Source of the DNA: CAYVMD01 sp964452465
Lineage (GTDB): Bacteria > Armatimonadota > JACIXR01
Direction of reading: 5' to 3'
NCBI GenBank assembly: GCA_964452465.1
Contig: CAYVMD010000014.1
Span: 1 to 49,873 of the forward strand
DNA: 49,873 bases
Under the pieces are notes generated by a model that had not been told where the DNA came from, ran no database searches, and was given only the letters and a program-made list of their open reading frames with translations. The position numbers were made by a program, and so were the translations under genes. This document shows, piece after piece, positions 1 through 8,195 of the stretch. Within the stretch, counting starts at the first letter, position 1. Every line of letters starts with the position of its first letter.

Positions 1-650
1 TCCACACCGATGCAGTGCAAACCGCGGGGAAACTCCCCCTGGATGTGAAAAGGATAGGATGCGACCTTCTCTCCCTTTCCGGGCATAAGTTCTATGGACC
101 GAAGGGCGTCGGTGCCCTCTACATTCGGAAGAGGTTGAAGATAGAACCTCTTATAAAGGGAGGAGAGCAGGAAAGGGATCTCCGAGCGGGCACGGAGAAT
201 GTCCCGGGCATCGTTGGTTTAGGAAAGGCGAGCGAAATAGCGCTGGAGGAGATGGAGACAGAAAGGGAGAGGATTAAACCTTTAAGGGATAGGTTGGAAA
301 GGGAACTTTTGGAGAGGATCCCTGAGATAATAGTCTGCGGGCATCCTCAAAGGAGGCTATACAACACGCTCTCCATTTGCGTGAAATATGTGGAAGGGGA
401 ATCCATCCTCTTGAATTTGGACGAAGAGGGAGTATATGTATCCACTGGCTCCGCTTGTTCCTCCGCTTCCTTAGAGCCATCCCATGTTCTTTTGGCCATG
501 GGAATCCCTCCCGAGGTTGCTCATGGTTCCTTGAGGTTCAGTTTGGGGAAATTCATCACTGAAGAGGATATAGACAAAGTGGTGGAGGTTCTTCCTCCGA
601 TCGTAGAGAAATTGCGCAGGATATCCCCCTTTTGGGAGGGAGGGAAATGA
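1..650 (+). CDS. Cysteine desulfurase (NifS/IscS family), 5' end outside window
   Basis: PLP-dependent enzyme that removes sulphur from cysteine for Fe-S cluster and thio-cofactor assembly in the cytoplasm. The reading frame is open from base 3 with no start, so the N-terminal part lies upstream. Visible marks are HTDAVQTAGK at the very start, SGHKFYGPKG with the Schiff-base lysine, and STGSACSSAS with the mobile catalytic cysteine, all in the normal order for the C-terminal half of NifS-type enzymes. The stop overlaps the nadA start (ATGA), and an IscU scaffold gene follows, so it probably supplies sulphur for the NadA cluster and for general Fe-S assembly. Known families link nifS-like genes with nad genes; the specific role here is inference. 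NifS and IscS cannot be separated from this fragment. Confidence 0.93.
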   Translation, partial: HTDAVQTAGKLPLDVKRIGCDLLSLSGHKFYGPKGVGALYIRKRLKIEPLIKGGEQERDLRAGTENVPGIVGLGKASEIALEEMETERERIKPLRDRLERELLERIPEIIVCGHPQRRLYNTLSICVKYVEGESILLNLDEEGVYVSTGSACSSASLEPSHVLLAMGIPPEVAHGSLRFSLGKFITEEDIDKVVEVLPPIVEKLRRISPFWEGGK

Positions 651-1546
651 ATATTATTGAGAAAATAAATCGCCTGAAAGAGGAAAAACAAGCGGTCATC
701 GTTGCCCATAACTACCAATTGCCCGCCATCCAGGACATCGCGGATTTTGTGGGAGATAGTTTGGAATTGTCGAGGAAGGTAGCAGAACTCCCCGCTAAGA
801 TAGTGGTTTTCTGCGGGGTAAAGTTCATGGCGGAGACGGCCAAGATCCTCTCCCCCGATAAGAAGGTGCTCATCCCTCACAAGGATGCCCTCTGCCCCAT
901 GGCAGAGATGGTTTCGGTGGAGGATTTGCGGGAGATGAAAAGGCAATATCCCCGGGCGATGGTCCTCTCCTATGTTAACACAAACGCCGATGTAAAGGCG
1001 GAATCTGATGTCTGCTGTACCTCCGCAAATGCCTGGAAAGTAGCGAAGAACATGCCTGCGGAGGAGATAATCTTCGTTCCCGACAGGAACCTCGCCCATT
1101 GGGTTCAAACGCTCATTAATCACAAGAGGATAATCACCTGGCAGGGTTATTGCTATACCCATCGCAGGATAAAAAGCGAGGAGATAAGGGAAGCAAAGGC
1201 AAGGCATCCCAAAGCCAAGGTCCTCGTCCACCCTGAGTGCGACCCCGAGGTCCTGGAACTCGCCGATGAGGTCCTTTCCACCTCCGGCATGCTTAGATAT
1301 GCAAGGGAGAACGATGCAAAAGAGTTCATAATTGCAACAGAGGTGGGGCTTCTCCACCGCCTCCAGAAGGAGAATCCCTCCAAACGGTTTTATTTCCCGC
1401 GTGCGGTTATGTGTCGAAATATGAAACTGACCCGCCTGGAAGATGTCTATAATTCCCTCCTCCTGGAGATCCATGAGGTGCAAGTCCCCGAGGAAATAGC
1501 CTATAGAGCAAGGCAAGCCTTGAGAAGGATGCTGGAATATGTGTGA
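647..1546 (+). CDS. nadA: Quinolinate synthase NadA
   Basis: Condenses iminoaspartate with dihydroxyacetone phosphate to quinolinate in de novo NAD synthesis, using a [4Fe-4S] cluster. The 299-residue protein has the three expected cluster cysteines at about C83 (ALCPMAE), C169 (QGYCYTH) and C256 (AVMCRNM), matching the spacing known for the short bacterial/thermophile NadA type. A TTG at 632 is in frame, but ATG 647 is preferred: it sits about six bases after GGGAGGGAGG and overlaps the desulfurase stop as ATGA. No nadB or nadC is visible in this window, so the iminoaspartate source is elsewhere. The coupling with cysteine desulfurase and IscU suggests cluster supply is co-regulated with the enzyme. 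Confidence 0.96.
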   Translation: MNIIEKINRLKEEKQAVIVAHNYQLPAIQDIADFVGDSLELSRKVAELPAKIVVFCGVKFMAETAKILSPDKKVLIPHKDALCPMAEMVSVEDLREMKRQYPRAMVLSYVNTNADVKAESDVCCTSANAWKVAKNMPAEEIIFVPDRNLAHWVQTLINHKRIITWQGYCYTHRRIKSEEIREAKARHPKAKVLVHPECDPEVLELADEVLSTSGMLRYARENDAKEFIIATEVGLLHRLQKENPSKRFYFPRAVMCRNMKLTRLEDVYNSLLLEIHEVQVPEEIAYRARQALRRMLEYV

Positions 1547-1557
1547 GGTGATGTCAG

Positions 1558-1950
1558 ATGTTGAATTATACCGAGAAGGTCATAGAACATTTCCGGAATC
1601 CCTGCAATGTGGGGAGGATAGAGGACGCAGACGGGATTGGCAAGGTTGGCAATCCCATGTGTGGGGATGTGATGGTGATTTATATAAAGGTGAAGGATGG
1701 AATCATAGAGGATTGCAAATTCGAGACATTCGGTTGTGCGGCAGCCATAGCCACTTCCTCCATGGTGACCGAACTGGTGAAAGGCAAGACAATAGAGGAG
1801 GCTTTGAAGATAACTAATAAAACGGTGGCGGAAGCTTTAGGGGGACTTCCTCCTATCAAGTACCACTGTTCCCTTCTCGCCGAGGAGGGGCTCAAGGCTG
1901 CGATAGAAGATTACCAAGCGAAATTATCCAATAACGGAGAAAGGAGGTGA
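1558..1950 (+). CDS. iscU: Fe-S cluster assembly scaffold protein IscU/NifU-like
   Basis: Scaffold on which [2Fe-2S]/[4Fe-4S] clusters are built from desulfurase sulphur before transfer to apo-proteins. The 130-residue product is a single NifU N-terminal domain without the C-terminal Nfu or ferredoxin domains. The three ligand cysteines are present at C35 (NPMCGD, with the conserved Asp37), C60 (FGCAAA) and C104 (KYHCSLL). The ATG at 1558 follows a GGTGATG stretch 12 bp after the nadA stop, giving a nifS-nadA-iscU unit. The C-terminal codons overlap a perfect AAAGGAGGTGATC Shine-Dalgarno sequence for whatever follows. Residue spacing fits IscU better than SufU, which has an extra insertion, but orthology is not proven. 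Confidence 0.93.
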   Translation: MLNYTEKVIEHFRNPCNVGRIEDADGIGKVGNPMCGDVMVIYIKVKDGIIEDCKFETFGCAAAIATSSMVTELVKGKTIEEALKITNKTVAEALGGLPPIKYHCSLLAEEGLKAAIEDYQAKLSNNGERR

Positions 1951-2138
1951 TCCAATTTGGGAATGGCGAGATCGGGATTTGCAATCTCTGCGGTGAGAGC
2001 ACCTACATCCCTTTAGACGAGATCCTTGCTATCTGCCCCCGCTGTTTTAACCTCGTCTCCCTTTTCCCCACAGAAGAGCCATATTCCCCTGCTCATTCCT
2101 CCCTATCATCTATTGCTTCTCCCACCAAATCCCTTTAA
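1947..2138 (+). CDS. Possible small zinc-ribbon protein
   Basis: Short open frame of up to 63 codons with two CxxC pairs, CNLCG and CPRC, separated by 16 residues: a minimal zinc-ribbon pattern. The start is unclear. GTG 1947 overlaps the strong AAAGGAGGTGATC ribosome binding site and cannot use it, while the well-spaced TTG at 1957 lies in another frame that stops after 19 codons. Either translation starts at a non-standard codon near 1950-1953 or a one-base indel separates start and body. The tail after residue 45 is Ser/Pro rich and looks unconserved. I do not recognise a family. Position behind iscU suggests a metal or Fe-S link, but that is only context. Confidence 0.45.
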   Translation: MIQFGNGEIGICNLCGESTYIPLDEILAICPRCFNLVSLFPTEEPYSPAHSSLSSIASPTKSL

Positions 2139-2171
2139 AATAGTAGCAAAATCCCAAGGAGGTGCGAGTTT

Positions 2172-3146
2172 ATGGAATTGAAACTCTCTGCCGGGCTATG
2201 GGTCTTCGGTAACACGATGGACAGGTTCTGCACCAAGGGCTACAAGAAACCGATAAGCGTCCTGGAGATGCTCTCCCTCGCTTCACAGGTAAAGGGATTG
2301 AAGGGAGTAGAGGTGCACCAAACGGATTTCGAGGAGGTATCCATCGAGGAATTCAAAAAGAAATTGCAGGAAACTGGATTGGTGGTTTCCAATGTCAACA
2401 CCAATGTATGGGGAAGCGCGGAATGGAAATATGGCGCCTTTGCCCACAGGGATCCCGAGATGAGGGCGCGGGCCATTGCCGAGGGTAAAAAGGCGGTGGA
2501 CTACGCCCGCCAACTGGGTGCTCCCTCCATAGGGCTCTGGCTCGGCGCAGACGGCTTCGATTATCCCTTCCAGGTCGACTACATCAAGCACTGGGAACTT
2601 TTAATCGATGGCATCAGGGAGGTAGCAGAGTACGCCAGCCCCGATATAAAGGTAGGAATAGAATACAAATTGAAGGAGCCACGCACACATATGAGCATCT
2701 CTGATGCAGGGAAGGCGCTCGCCATCGCACTGGAGTTGGACATGGACAATGTAGGGGTAGTTATAGATTTCGGGCATGCCCTTATGAGCGGTGAGAACCC
2801 CGCCGATTCCGTAGCTTTCCTCGCCCGCTATGGCAAACTATTCAATGTCCACTTTAACGACGCCTATGGGCTCTGGGACGATGACATGATCGTCGGCTCC
2901 TTAAGAGTTTGGGAAACCATAGAGTTCCTCCTTTACTGCAAGTTAACCGGCTACGATGGTTGGTTTGGCCTAGACATGTTCCCCTATCGAGAGGATGCAG
3001 TCGCTGCTGCAGAGATGGCTCTCCGCAACATCGAGGCAATGTGGCAACTCGTGGAGCAGATAGATCTCGACGAGCTCCGCAAAGCCCAGGAAACCATGGA
3101 CGCGATAGAGAGCCAAAAGGTCATAAGGAAGTTGCTGTTCAAATAA
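2172..3146 (+). CDS. Sugar isomerase/epimerase, TIM-barrel (AP-endonuclease 2-like family)
   Basis: Predicted metal-dependent aldose-ketose isomerase or epimerase of the xylose isomerase-like TIM-barrel superfamily, cytoplasmic. The 324-residue protein shows the four expected metal ligands in order: E164 (VGIEYK), D199 (VIDFGH), H227 (NVHFND) and D268 (GLDMFP). The length and the KEPRTHMS segment recall L-rhamnose/other ketose isomerases of the Pseudomonas stutzeri type, but substrate cannot be read from sequence. A clean AAGGAGGTGCG site precedes ATG 2172. It sits with a redox enzyme and ribokinase downstream, and xylulokinase lies 26 kb away, so a role in pentose or deoxy-sugar catabolism is likely but inferred. 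No frameshift or odd codon use. Confidence 0.82.
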   Translation: MELKLSAGLWVFGNTMDRFCTKGYKKPISVLEMLSLASQVKGLKGVEVHQTDFEEVSIEEFKKKLQETGLVVSNVNTNVWGSAEWKYGAFAHRDPEMRARAIAEGKKAVDYARQLGAPSIGLWLGADGFDYPFQVDYIKHWELLIDGIREVAEYASPDIKVGIEYKLKEPRTHMSISDAGKALAIALELDMDNVGVVIDFGHALMSGENPADSVAFLARYGKLFNVHFNDAYGLWDDDMIVGSLRVWETIEFLLYCKLTGYDGWFGLDMFPYREDAVAAAEMALRNIEAMWQLVEQIDLDELRKAQETMDAIESQKVIRKLLFK

Positions 3147-3149
3147 CCT

Positions 3150-4514
3150 ATGCTCCCAACTAAGGAGATAGTAGTTATCGGCGGCTGCGCGGGAGGGATG
3201 AGCGCAGCTGCCCAAGCGAGGCGTTTTGATCCCGAGGCGAACATAACCGTCTTCGAGAAGGGTAGGTTCATCTCCTACGCCTCGTGTGGGATCCCCTACT
3301 TCATAAGCGGGGATGTCCCCAGTTGGGACAAGTTGGTGCTTTATACCCCGGAGAGGTTCTCCCAGGAGAGAAGGATTAATGTCCTAACGGAACATCTCGT
3401 AACCAAGATAAATGTGGGGGAGAGAACGGTGGATGTCTCGGACCTGCGAGGGGGAAAGGAGTTCAAGAAGCTTTTCACCAGCCTCATAATCGCCACGGGG
3501 GCCTCCCCTTTCCTGCCTCCCCTTACGGGATATGATCTGGAGGGGGTATTCACGGTAAGGGGCATAGAAGAGGCTATAAATCTAAAGAGATATATCGAGG
3601 AGAACAAACCACGCCAAGCGGTAATCGCCGGAGGGGGCTACATAGGAATGGAGATGGCCGAGGCGTTAAATAAAATAGGAATGGAAGTGGCGATCGTAGA
3701 GGCAGAGGAAAGGTTGCTCCCCCACCTGGATAAAGAGATATCCACCCTGGTGATGGAGGAATGCATCGCTAAGGGCGTGAAGCTCTTCCTGGGGGAGAAG
3801 GTGCTTGCCATAGAGGGGGAGAAGAGGGTGCGAGAACTGATAACGACGAATCGGGGACTCCCCTGTGACCTCCTAATCTTATCCTTGGGAGCAAGACCGA
3901 ATGTATCTCTGGCTAAGGAAGCCAACATTCCCCTGGGCGCAACCGGCGCCATAAGGGTGAAGTCAGACCAGGAGACGGAGATCCCCGGCATCCTCGCAGC
4001 GGGAGATTGCTGCGAAACCAAGAACATAGTCACGGGAAAGCCCTTTTGGCTCCCTCTGGGGACGATCGCCAACAAGCAAGGAAGGATCGCCGGACAAAAC
4101 GCGGTGGGGAAAGAAAGGGCTTTCTTCCCCGGAGCGGTGGGGACTCAGGTTGTGAAGGTATTCGATTTGGAGGTGGCTTCCACAGGGCTGTCGGAGCACC
4201 AAGCAAAGAAGGAGGGCTTCGAGGTAGCATCCGTGGTCGTGAGGTCCCCTTCAAATGCCAGTTACTACCCTGGGGCGGAGACTATAACCGCTAAAATGAT
4301 AATGGATGAAAGGTCGAGACGGATCCTGGGGATGGAGATGGTAGGGAGAAAAGGGGTAGCTAAGAGGATAGATTCAGCAGCAGTTGCCCTTCATCTCCAC
4401 CTCACGGTGGATGAGGTCGCCTGGCTTGACCTCTCCTATGCCCCTCCCTTCGCGCCCGTTTGGGATGTCCTCCTCCATGCAGCGCAGAGCCTTTCAGCGA
4501 AAACGAGGAGGTGA
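3150..4514 (+). CDS. FAD-dependent CoA-disulfide reductase / NADH oxidase-like protein
   Basis: Pyridine nucleotide-disulfide oxidoreductase of the single-cysteine class (CoA-disulfide reductase, NADH oxidase, NADH peroxidase). The N-terminal FAD Rossmann motif appears as VVIGGCAGGMSAA (residues 8-20), the redox cysteine is C46 in SYASCGIPYF, a second dinucleotide motif VIAGGGYIGMEMAEAL lies near residue 155, and the FAD-ribityl motif GILAAGDCCE follows. The C-terminal dimerisation domain is complete, so 454 residues is a normal length. Start ATG 3150 is three bases after the isomerase stop. The family reduces CoA disulfide, per-sulfide or oxygen with NAD(P)H; choosing among these needs biochemistry. 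Probably part of redox defence. Confidence 0.87.
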   Translation: MLPTKEIVVIGGCAGGMSAAAQARRFDPEANITVFEKGRFISYASCGIPYFISGDVPSWDKLVLYTPERFSQERRINVLTEHLVTKINVGERTVDVSDLRGGKEFKKLFTSLIIATGASPFLPPLTGYDLEGVFTVRGIEEAINLKRYIEENKPRQAVIAGGGYIGMEMAEALNKIGMEVAIVEAEERLLPHLDKEISTLVMEECIAKGVKLFLGEKVLAIEGEKRVRELITTNRGLPCDLLILSLGARPNVSLAKEANIPLGATGAIRVKSDQETEIPGILAAGDCCETKNIVTGKPFWLPLGTIANKQGRIAGQNAVGKERAFFPGAVGTQVVKVFDLEVASTGLSEHQAKKEGFEVASVVVRSPSNASYYPGAETITAKMIMDERSRRILGMEMVGRKGVAKRIDSAAVALHLHLTVDEVAWLDLSYAPPFAPVWDVLLHAAQSLSAKTRR

Positions 4515-4520
4515 ATTCCT

Positions 4521-5444
4521 ATGAGGGCAAAGGTAGTAGTTGTGGGTCCCTCCAATACCGACATGATCATAAAAACGGAACGGTTTCCCGTTCCCGGAGA
4601 GACTATTATAGGGGGAGAGTTCGCCACAGCAGGGGGAGGGAAAGGGGCAAATCAGGCGGTGCAAGCAGTCCGGTTAGGCGCAGAGGTTGTCCTCGTGGCA
4701 AGGATTGGCAAGGATTTGCTCGGGGACAATTCCATCCAAAACTTCCAGAAAGAAGGCATAGATACTTCCTACATCGTGAGGGATGAAGAGGTTCACTCAG
4801 GGGTGGCGATGATCTTTGTGGATAAAAAGGGAGAGAACATGATCGTAGTAGCACCGGGCTCCAACGCGAGGCTGAGCAGGGAGGATGTGCGGAGGGCAGA
4901 AAAAGCCTTCGATTCCGCCCACTGCCTTCTCCTCCAATTGGAGATCCCTCTGGAGCCGGTGGAGGAGGCGGTTAAGCTTGGAAAGGAAAAGGGGGTAAGG
5001 GTGATCCTCAATCCAGCCCCTGCTCGTCCTCTTCCTTCGGAGGTCCTCTCCTCCCTCGATGTCCTCGTCCCCAACGAGGTTGAAGCAAAGATCCTCTGTG
5101 GGTTGCCTCCCGATGCAAGCATCCCTCCTGAGGAATTGGGCGAAAAGTTACTCGCCCAAGGCGTGAAAGAGGTAATCATGACCTTAGGGGCAAAGGGAGC
5201 GATGTACATAGGGAGGAAGAAGAGGTTCTTCGTTCCCGCCTTCAAGGTCGAACCCGTTGATACGACCGCAGCGGGGGATTCCTTCTGCGGGGCGCTTGCC
5301 GTTGCCTTAGCGGAGGGAAGAAATGAAGAGGAGGCGATTCGCTTTGCCTGCGCTACCGCTGCCATCTCCACTACCCGCCTGGGTGCTCAACCCTCCTTGC
5401 CTACCAGAAGAGAAGTAGAGGAATTCCTGGGAATGACCAAGTAG
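4521..5444 (+). CDS. rbsK: Ribokinase (PfkB family)
   Basis: ATP-dependent sugar kinase that phosphorylates ribose at O5, cytoplasmic. The 307-residue protein starts with the typical VVVVGPSNTDMII strand, followed by the substrate-binding GGGKGANQA motif and, near residue 245, the PfkB signature DTTAAGDSFCGAL with the catalytic Asp. AGGAGGTGA lies upstream of ATG 4521. The stop TAG abuts the tsaD ATG directly. It is in a run with a sugar isomerase-like gene and a CoA-disulfide reductase-like gene. The GGKGANQA motif and overall arrangement favour ribokinase over fructokinase or adenosine kinase. No ribose transporter is visible in the window, so ribose may come from nucleoside turnover. Confidence 0.9.
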   Translation: MRAKVVVVGPSNTDMIIKTERFPVPGETIIGGEFATAGGGKGANQAVQAVRLGAEVVLVARIGKDLLGDNSIQNFQKEGIDTSYIVRDEEVHSGVAMIFVDKKGENMIVVAPGSNARLSREDVRRAEKAFDSAHCLLLQLEIPLEPVEEAVKLGKEKGVRVILNPAPARPLPSEVLSSLDVLVPNEVEAKILCGLPPDASIPPEELGEKLLAQGVKEVIMTLGAKGAMYIGRKKRFFVPAFKVEPVDTTAAGDSFCGALAVALAEGRNEEEAIRFACATAAISTTRLGAQPSLPTRREVEEFLGMTK

Positions 5445-6431
5445 ATGCTGGTTCTGGGAATAGAGACGAGTTGCGACGAAACCGCCTCAGCGGTAGTGAG
5501 GGACGGGAAGGAGATACTCTCCAATGTCGTTGCCTCTCAAGTGGAGTTCCATCGTGCCTTCTGGGGAGTTGTGCCGGAGATAGCATCGCGTAAGCATCTG
5601 GAAACGATAGTACCTGTTATAGAGAAGGCTCTGCAGGAAGCAAATTGTAAGATGGAAGATATAGATCTCGTAGCGGTGACGAAGGGACCAGGGCTTCCCG
5701 GCTCCCTCATCGTAGGGGTGGTATCCGCCAAAGCGCTCGCCCTTGCTTTCCAAAAGCCTTTGATAGGGGTAAGCCATATCCGTGCCCATATATATGCCAA
5801 TTTTCTCGTCCATACCGATATTCAACTACCCGCTGTGTGCCTCGTGGTCTCAGGTGGGCATACGGATCTCTTTATCCTCGAGGGTGAAGAAGGAAGGGTA
5901 CGCCACCTGGGTAGAACGAGGGATGACGCAGCAGGAGAGGCTTTCGATAAGGTAGCAAAGCTCCTTTCCCTTGGCTATCCTGGCGGTCCAATAATAGATT
6001 CCCTAGCTAAGAAAGGAGACCCCAAATCCGTTGATTTCCCTCGCCCTTACCTCCCTACAACCTGGGATTTTTCCTTCAGCGGTCTGAAAACCGCGGTTCT
6101 GCGAGAAGTAAGGCGCCTTCAAAAAGAGGGCCCTCTCCCCATAGCGGACATCTGTGCCTCCTTCCAGGAAGCGGTGGTTGATGTGCTGGTAGAAAAGACG
6201 GTAAAGGCTTGCCGAGAATTCGACATCACCAGCATCCTCCTTGGAGGAGGGGTGGTTGCTAATAGCAGGCTGAGGGAGAGATTCTCTCGGGTTTGCCAGG
6301 AGGAAAACCTCTCCCTCTATTTCCCACCTCCTTCTCTCTGCACCGATAACGCTGCTATGGTGTCCTGCCTCGGATATTTCCAGAAGGAAAAGAGGGAAGA
6401 TTTTGACATTGAACCTTCCCTGAAAATATAA
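5445..6431 (+). CDS. tsaD: tRNA N6-adenosine threonylcarbamoyltransferase TsaD
   Basis: Transfers the threonylcarbamoyl group to A37 of ANN-decoding tRNAs, with TsaB, TsaC and TsaE as partners. Features of the ASKHA fold are complete: LGIETSCDETA at residues 4-14, metal-binding H111 and H115 in SHIRAHIYANF, the nucleotide loop SGGHTDLF, and the late CTDNAAM metal Asp. The length of 328 residues is normal. ATG 5445 directly follows the ribokinase stop, so translation is presumably coupled, although an embedded AGGAATTCCTGGGAATG region gives only a weak ribosome site. tsaB and tsaE are not in this window. Essential housekeeping gene; no anomalies. Confidence 0.96.
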   Translation: MLVLGIETSCDETASAVVRDGKEILSNVVASQVEFHRAFWGVVPEIASRKHLETIVPVIEKALQEANCKMEDIDLVAVTKGPGLPGSLIVGVVSAKALALAFQKPLIGVSHIRAHIYANFLVHTDIQLPAVCLVVSGGHTDLFILEGEEGRVRHLGRTRDDAAGEAFDKVAKLLSLGYPGGPIIDSLAKKGDPKSVDFPRPYLPTTWDFSFSGLKTAVLREVRRLQKEGPLPIADICASFQEAVVDVLVEKTVKACREFDITSILLGGGVVANSRLRERFSRVCQEENLSLYFPPPSLCTDNAAMVSCLGYFQKEKREDFDIEPSLKI

Positions 6432-6453
6432 TCCTTAGGGAGGCAGAGAAAAG

Positions 6454-6879
6454 ATGAAAACCCTTATAATCTATTATTCGGGCTCCGGAAATACGGAAAA
6501 GATGTCCCAGGAGATCGCTAAGGGAGCGAGCAAGAACAGCGAGGTCATCCTGAAGAAGGTGGACGAGGCAACGCCCGAGGAGCTCCTCGAGGCGGATGTC
6601 ATAATCCTCGGCTCCCCTTGCTACTTCGGCAATATGTGCTGGCAGATGAAGAAATTCATAGATGAAACATCAAGGATCCACACGAAGCTGAAAGGAAAGA
6701 AAGGGGGCTGTTTCGTCTCCGCGGGTAGCGCCAAGGATGGCAAGGAAACCATCCTTGCCCTCAGGAGGGCACTGGAGGTCCATGGGCTGGAGGTCGTAGA
6801 TGGTCCTCTCTCCATAGGGGTTCCTTCGGAGGATATCAAGGAGAAATGTAGGGAATACGGGGAAGCCCTTACCGCATGA
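6454..6879 (+). CDS. Flavodoxin-like FMN protein (paralogue A)
   Basis: 141-residue flavodoxin-fold protein of the NAD(P)H:quinone oxidoreductase/WrbA-like group. The FMN phosphate-binding loop is YYSGSGNTEKM near residue 8, and the second FMN loop is GSPCYFGNMCWQMKKF. It is clearly paralogous with the protein at 31195-31632: about half the residues match and the lengths are nearly equal. Start ATG 6454 follows GGGAGGCAGAG. The stop overlaps the start of the MFS gene (ATGA), so they are translationally coupled. Whether it is a small electron carrier or an FMN-dependent reductase cannot be decided. It carries a Cys in both the GSPCYF and GNMCW loops where paralogue B has Thr and Ser. Confidence 0.82.
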   Translation: MKTLIIYYSGSGNTEKMSQEIAKGASKNSEVILKKVDEATPEELLEADVIILGSPCYFGNMCWQMKKFIDETSRIHTKLKGKKGGCFVSAGSAKDGKETILALRRALEVHGLEVVDGPLSIGVPSEDIKEKCREYGEALTA

Positions 6880-8195
6880 GGGCTTTCCTTAACATCTTCC
6901 GTTCCCTGCGGTCGAGGAACTATCGTCTTTACTTCTGCGGTCAAGGCTTATCCCTTATAGGGACCTGGATCCAAAGGATTGCCCTCCCCTGGTTAGTTTA
7001 TCGCTTAACTAATTCCCCCCTCCTTTTGGGGGTGGTTAGCTTTGCAGGACAGATCCCTACCTTCCTCTTGGCTCCTTTTGCTGGTGTAATTGTGGATAGG
7101 TTCAATCGCCACCGCATCCTCCTCATAACCCAGACGATAGCCATGCTCCAAGCCCTTGCTTTAGCCCTCCTTTACGCCTCCGGCATCATCACCGTTTGGC
7201 ACATAGTTTTTCTTAACATTCTCCTCAGTATAGTTAACTCCTTCGACATGCCCGCCCGCCAATCCTTTGTGATAGAGATGGTGGAAAGAAAAGAAGATTT
7301 AGGGAACGCCATCGCCCTTAATTCCTCCCTCGTAAATACGAGCAGGTTGATCGGGCCCTCCCTCGCAGGTGTGCTTATCTCCTCCACCAACGAAGGCGTT
7401 TGTTTCCTCATAAATGCCATCAGTTTCCTATTTGTTATCCTTTCTCTCCTCCTTATGAAGATTCCCCCCAGGGAGATGGAAGCCTCTACCGAGGGTACCT
7501 TGAAGGGTTTGAGGGAAGGGTTACGCTATATCCTTGGTTTTTCGCCCATTAGGGCAATACTTTCTCTTTTGGCATTGACCAGTTTGATGGGGATGTCTTA
7601 TACCGTGCTACTGCCGGTCGTGGCCGAGCAAATGCTCGGCGGTGGTCCTAATACTTTCGGTTTTCTTATGGGGGCAGCAGGTGTAGGAGCTTTGCTGGGG
7701 GTTTTATACCTTGCTTCGCGAGAGAGCCCCGTGGGGTTAGAGAAGATCATCCCTTTCGCTTCCATCCTGTTAGGAAGTGGGGTCGCCCTCCTCTCTTTTT
7801 CCCATCTATTCTCCCTCTCCTTAATTCTGATGGTGGTAGTGGGGTTAGGGATGGTCACCCAAATTGCCTCCAGCAATACAGTGCTCCAAACGATAGTCGA
7901 GGATGATAAAAGAGGGCGGGTTATGAGCTTCTACGGAATGGCATTTATGGGCATAACCCCCTTCGGAAGCCTTTTAGCTGGGACATTGGCGAATTATCTC
8001 GGAGTGACCAATGCCTTGGTCATTTCCGGTGCTGTCTGCATCTTGAGTGGCTTAGTCTTCGTATTATATCTGCCCCGCATCCTGGAGGAAATCTATCCCA
8101 TCTACGAGAAGATGGGCTTCCCCCTCTATGAACTCGGCAGGCGAAGGATTAAAATAGAAAAGGAGGAATCACATTGCAGGAGCTCGAGGAGATAA
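6876..8195 (+). CDS. MFS transporter, EntS-like exporter family
   Basis: Inner-membrane permease with about twelve hydrophobic segments over 439 residues, belonging to the EntS/MFS-3 group known for export of siderophores and drugs. Typical marks are the opening FRSLRSRNYRLYFCGQGLSLIGTW pattern (residues 8 onward), the GVIVDRFNRHRILL loop between helices 2 and 3 and the repeat-like DDKRGRVMSFYGM loop in the second half. Start ATG 6876 overlaps the flavodoxin stop. The 3' end overlaps the kdsD start by 22 bases. Substrate is unknown; the EntS-like resemblance is by pattern only. No adjacent siderophore genes are present. Confidence 0.86.
   Translation: MRAFLNIFRSLRSRNYRLYFCGQGLSLIGTWIQRIALPWLVYRLTNSPLLLGVVSFAGQIPTFLLAPFAGVIVDRFNRHRILLITQTIAMLQALALALLYASGIITVWHIVFLNILLSIVNSFDMPARQSFVIEMVERKEDLGNAIALNSSLVNTSRLIGPSLAGVLISSTNEGVCFLINAISFLFVILSLLLMKIPPREMEASTEGTLKGLREGLRYILGFSPIRAILSLLALTSLMGMSYTVLLPVVAEQMLGGGPNTFGFLMGAAGVGALLGVLYLASRESPVGLEKIIPFASILLGSGVALLSFSHLFSLSLILMVVVGLGMVTQIASSNTVLQTIVEDDKRGRVMSFYGMAFMGITPFGSLLAGTLANYLGVTNALVISGAVCILSGLVFVLYLPRILEEIYPIYEKMGFPLYELGRRRIKIEKEESHCRSSRR

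Noticed and set aside
521..1516. 331-codon minus-strand open frame
   Set aside because: It is the antisense shadow of nadA, whose cluster cysteines and ribosome site are clear.
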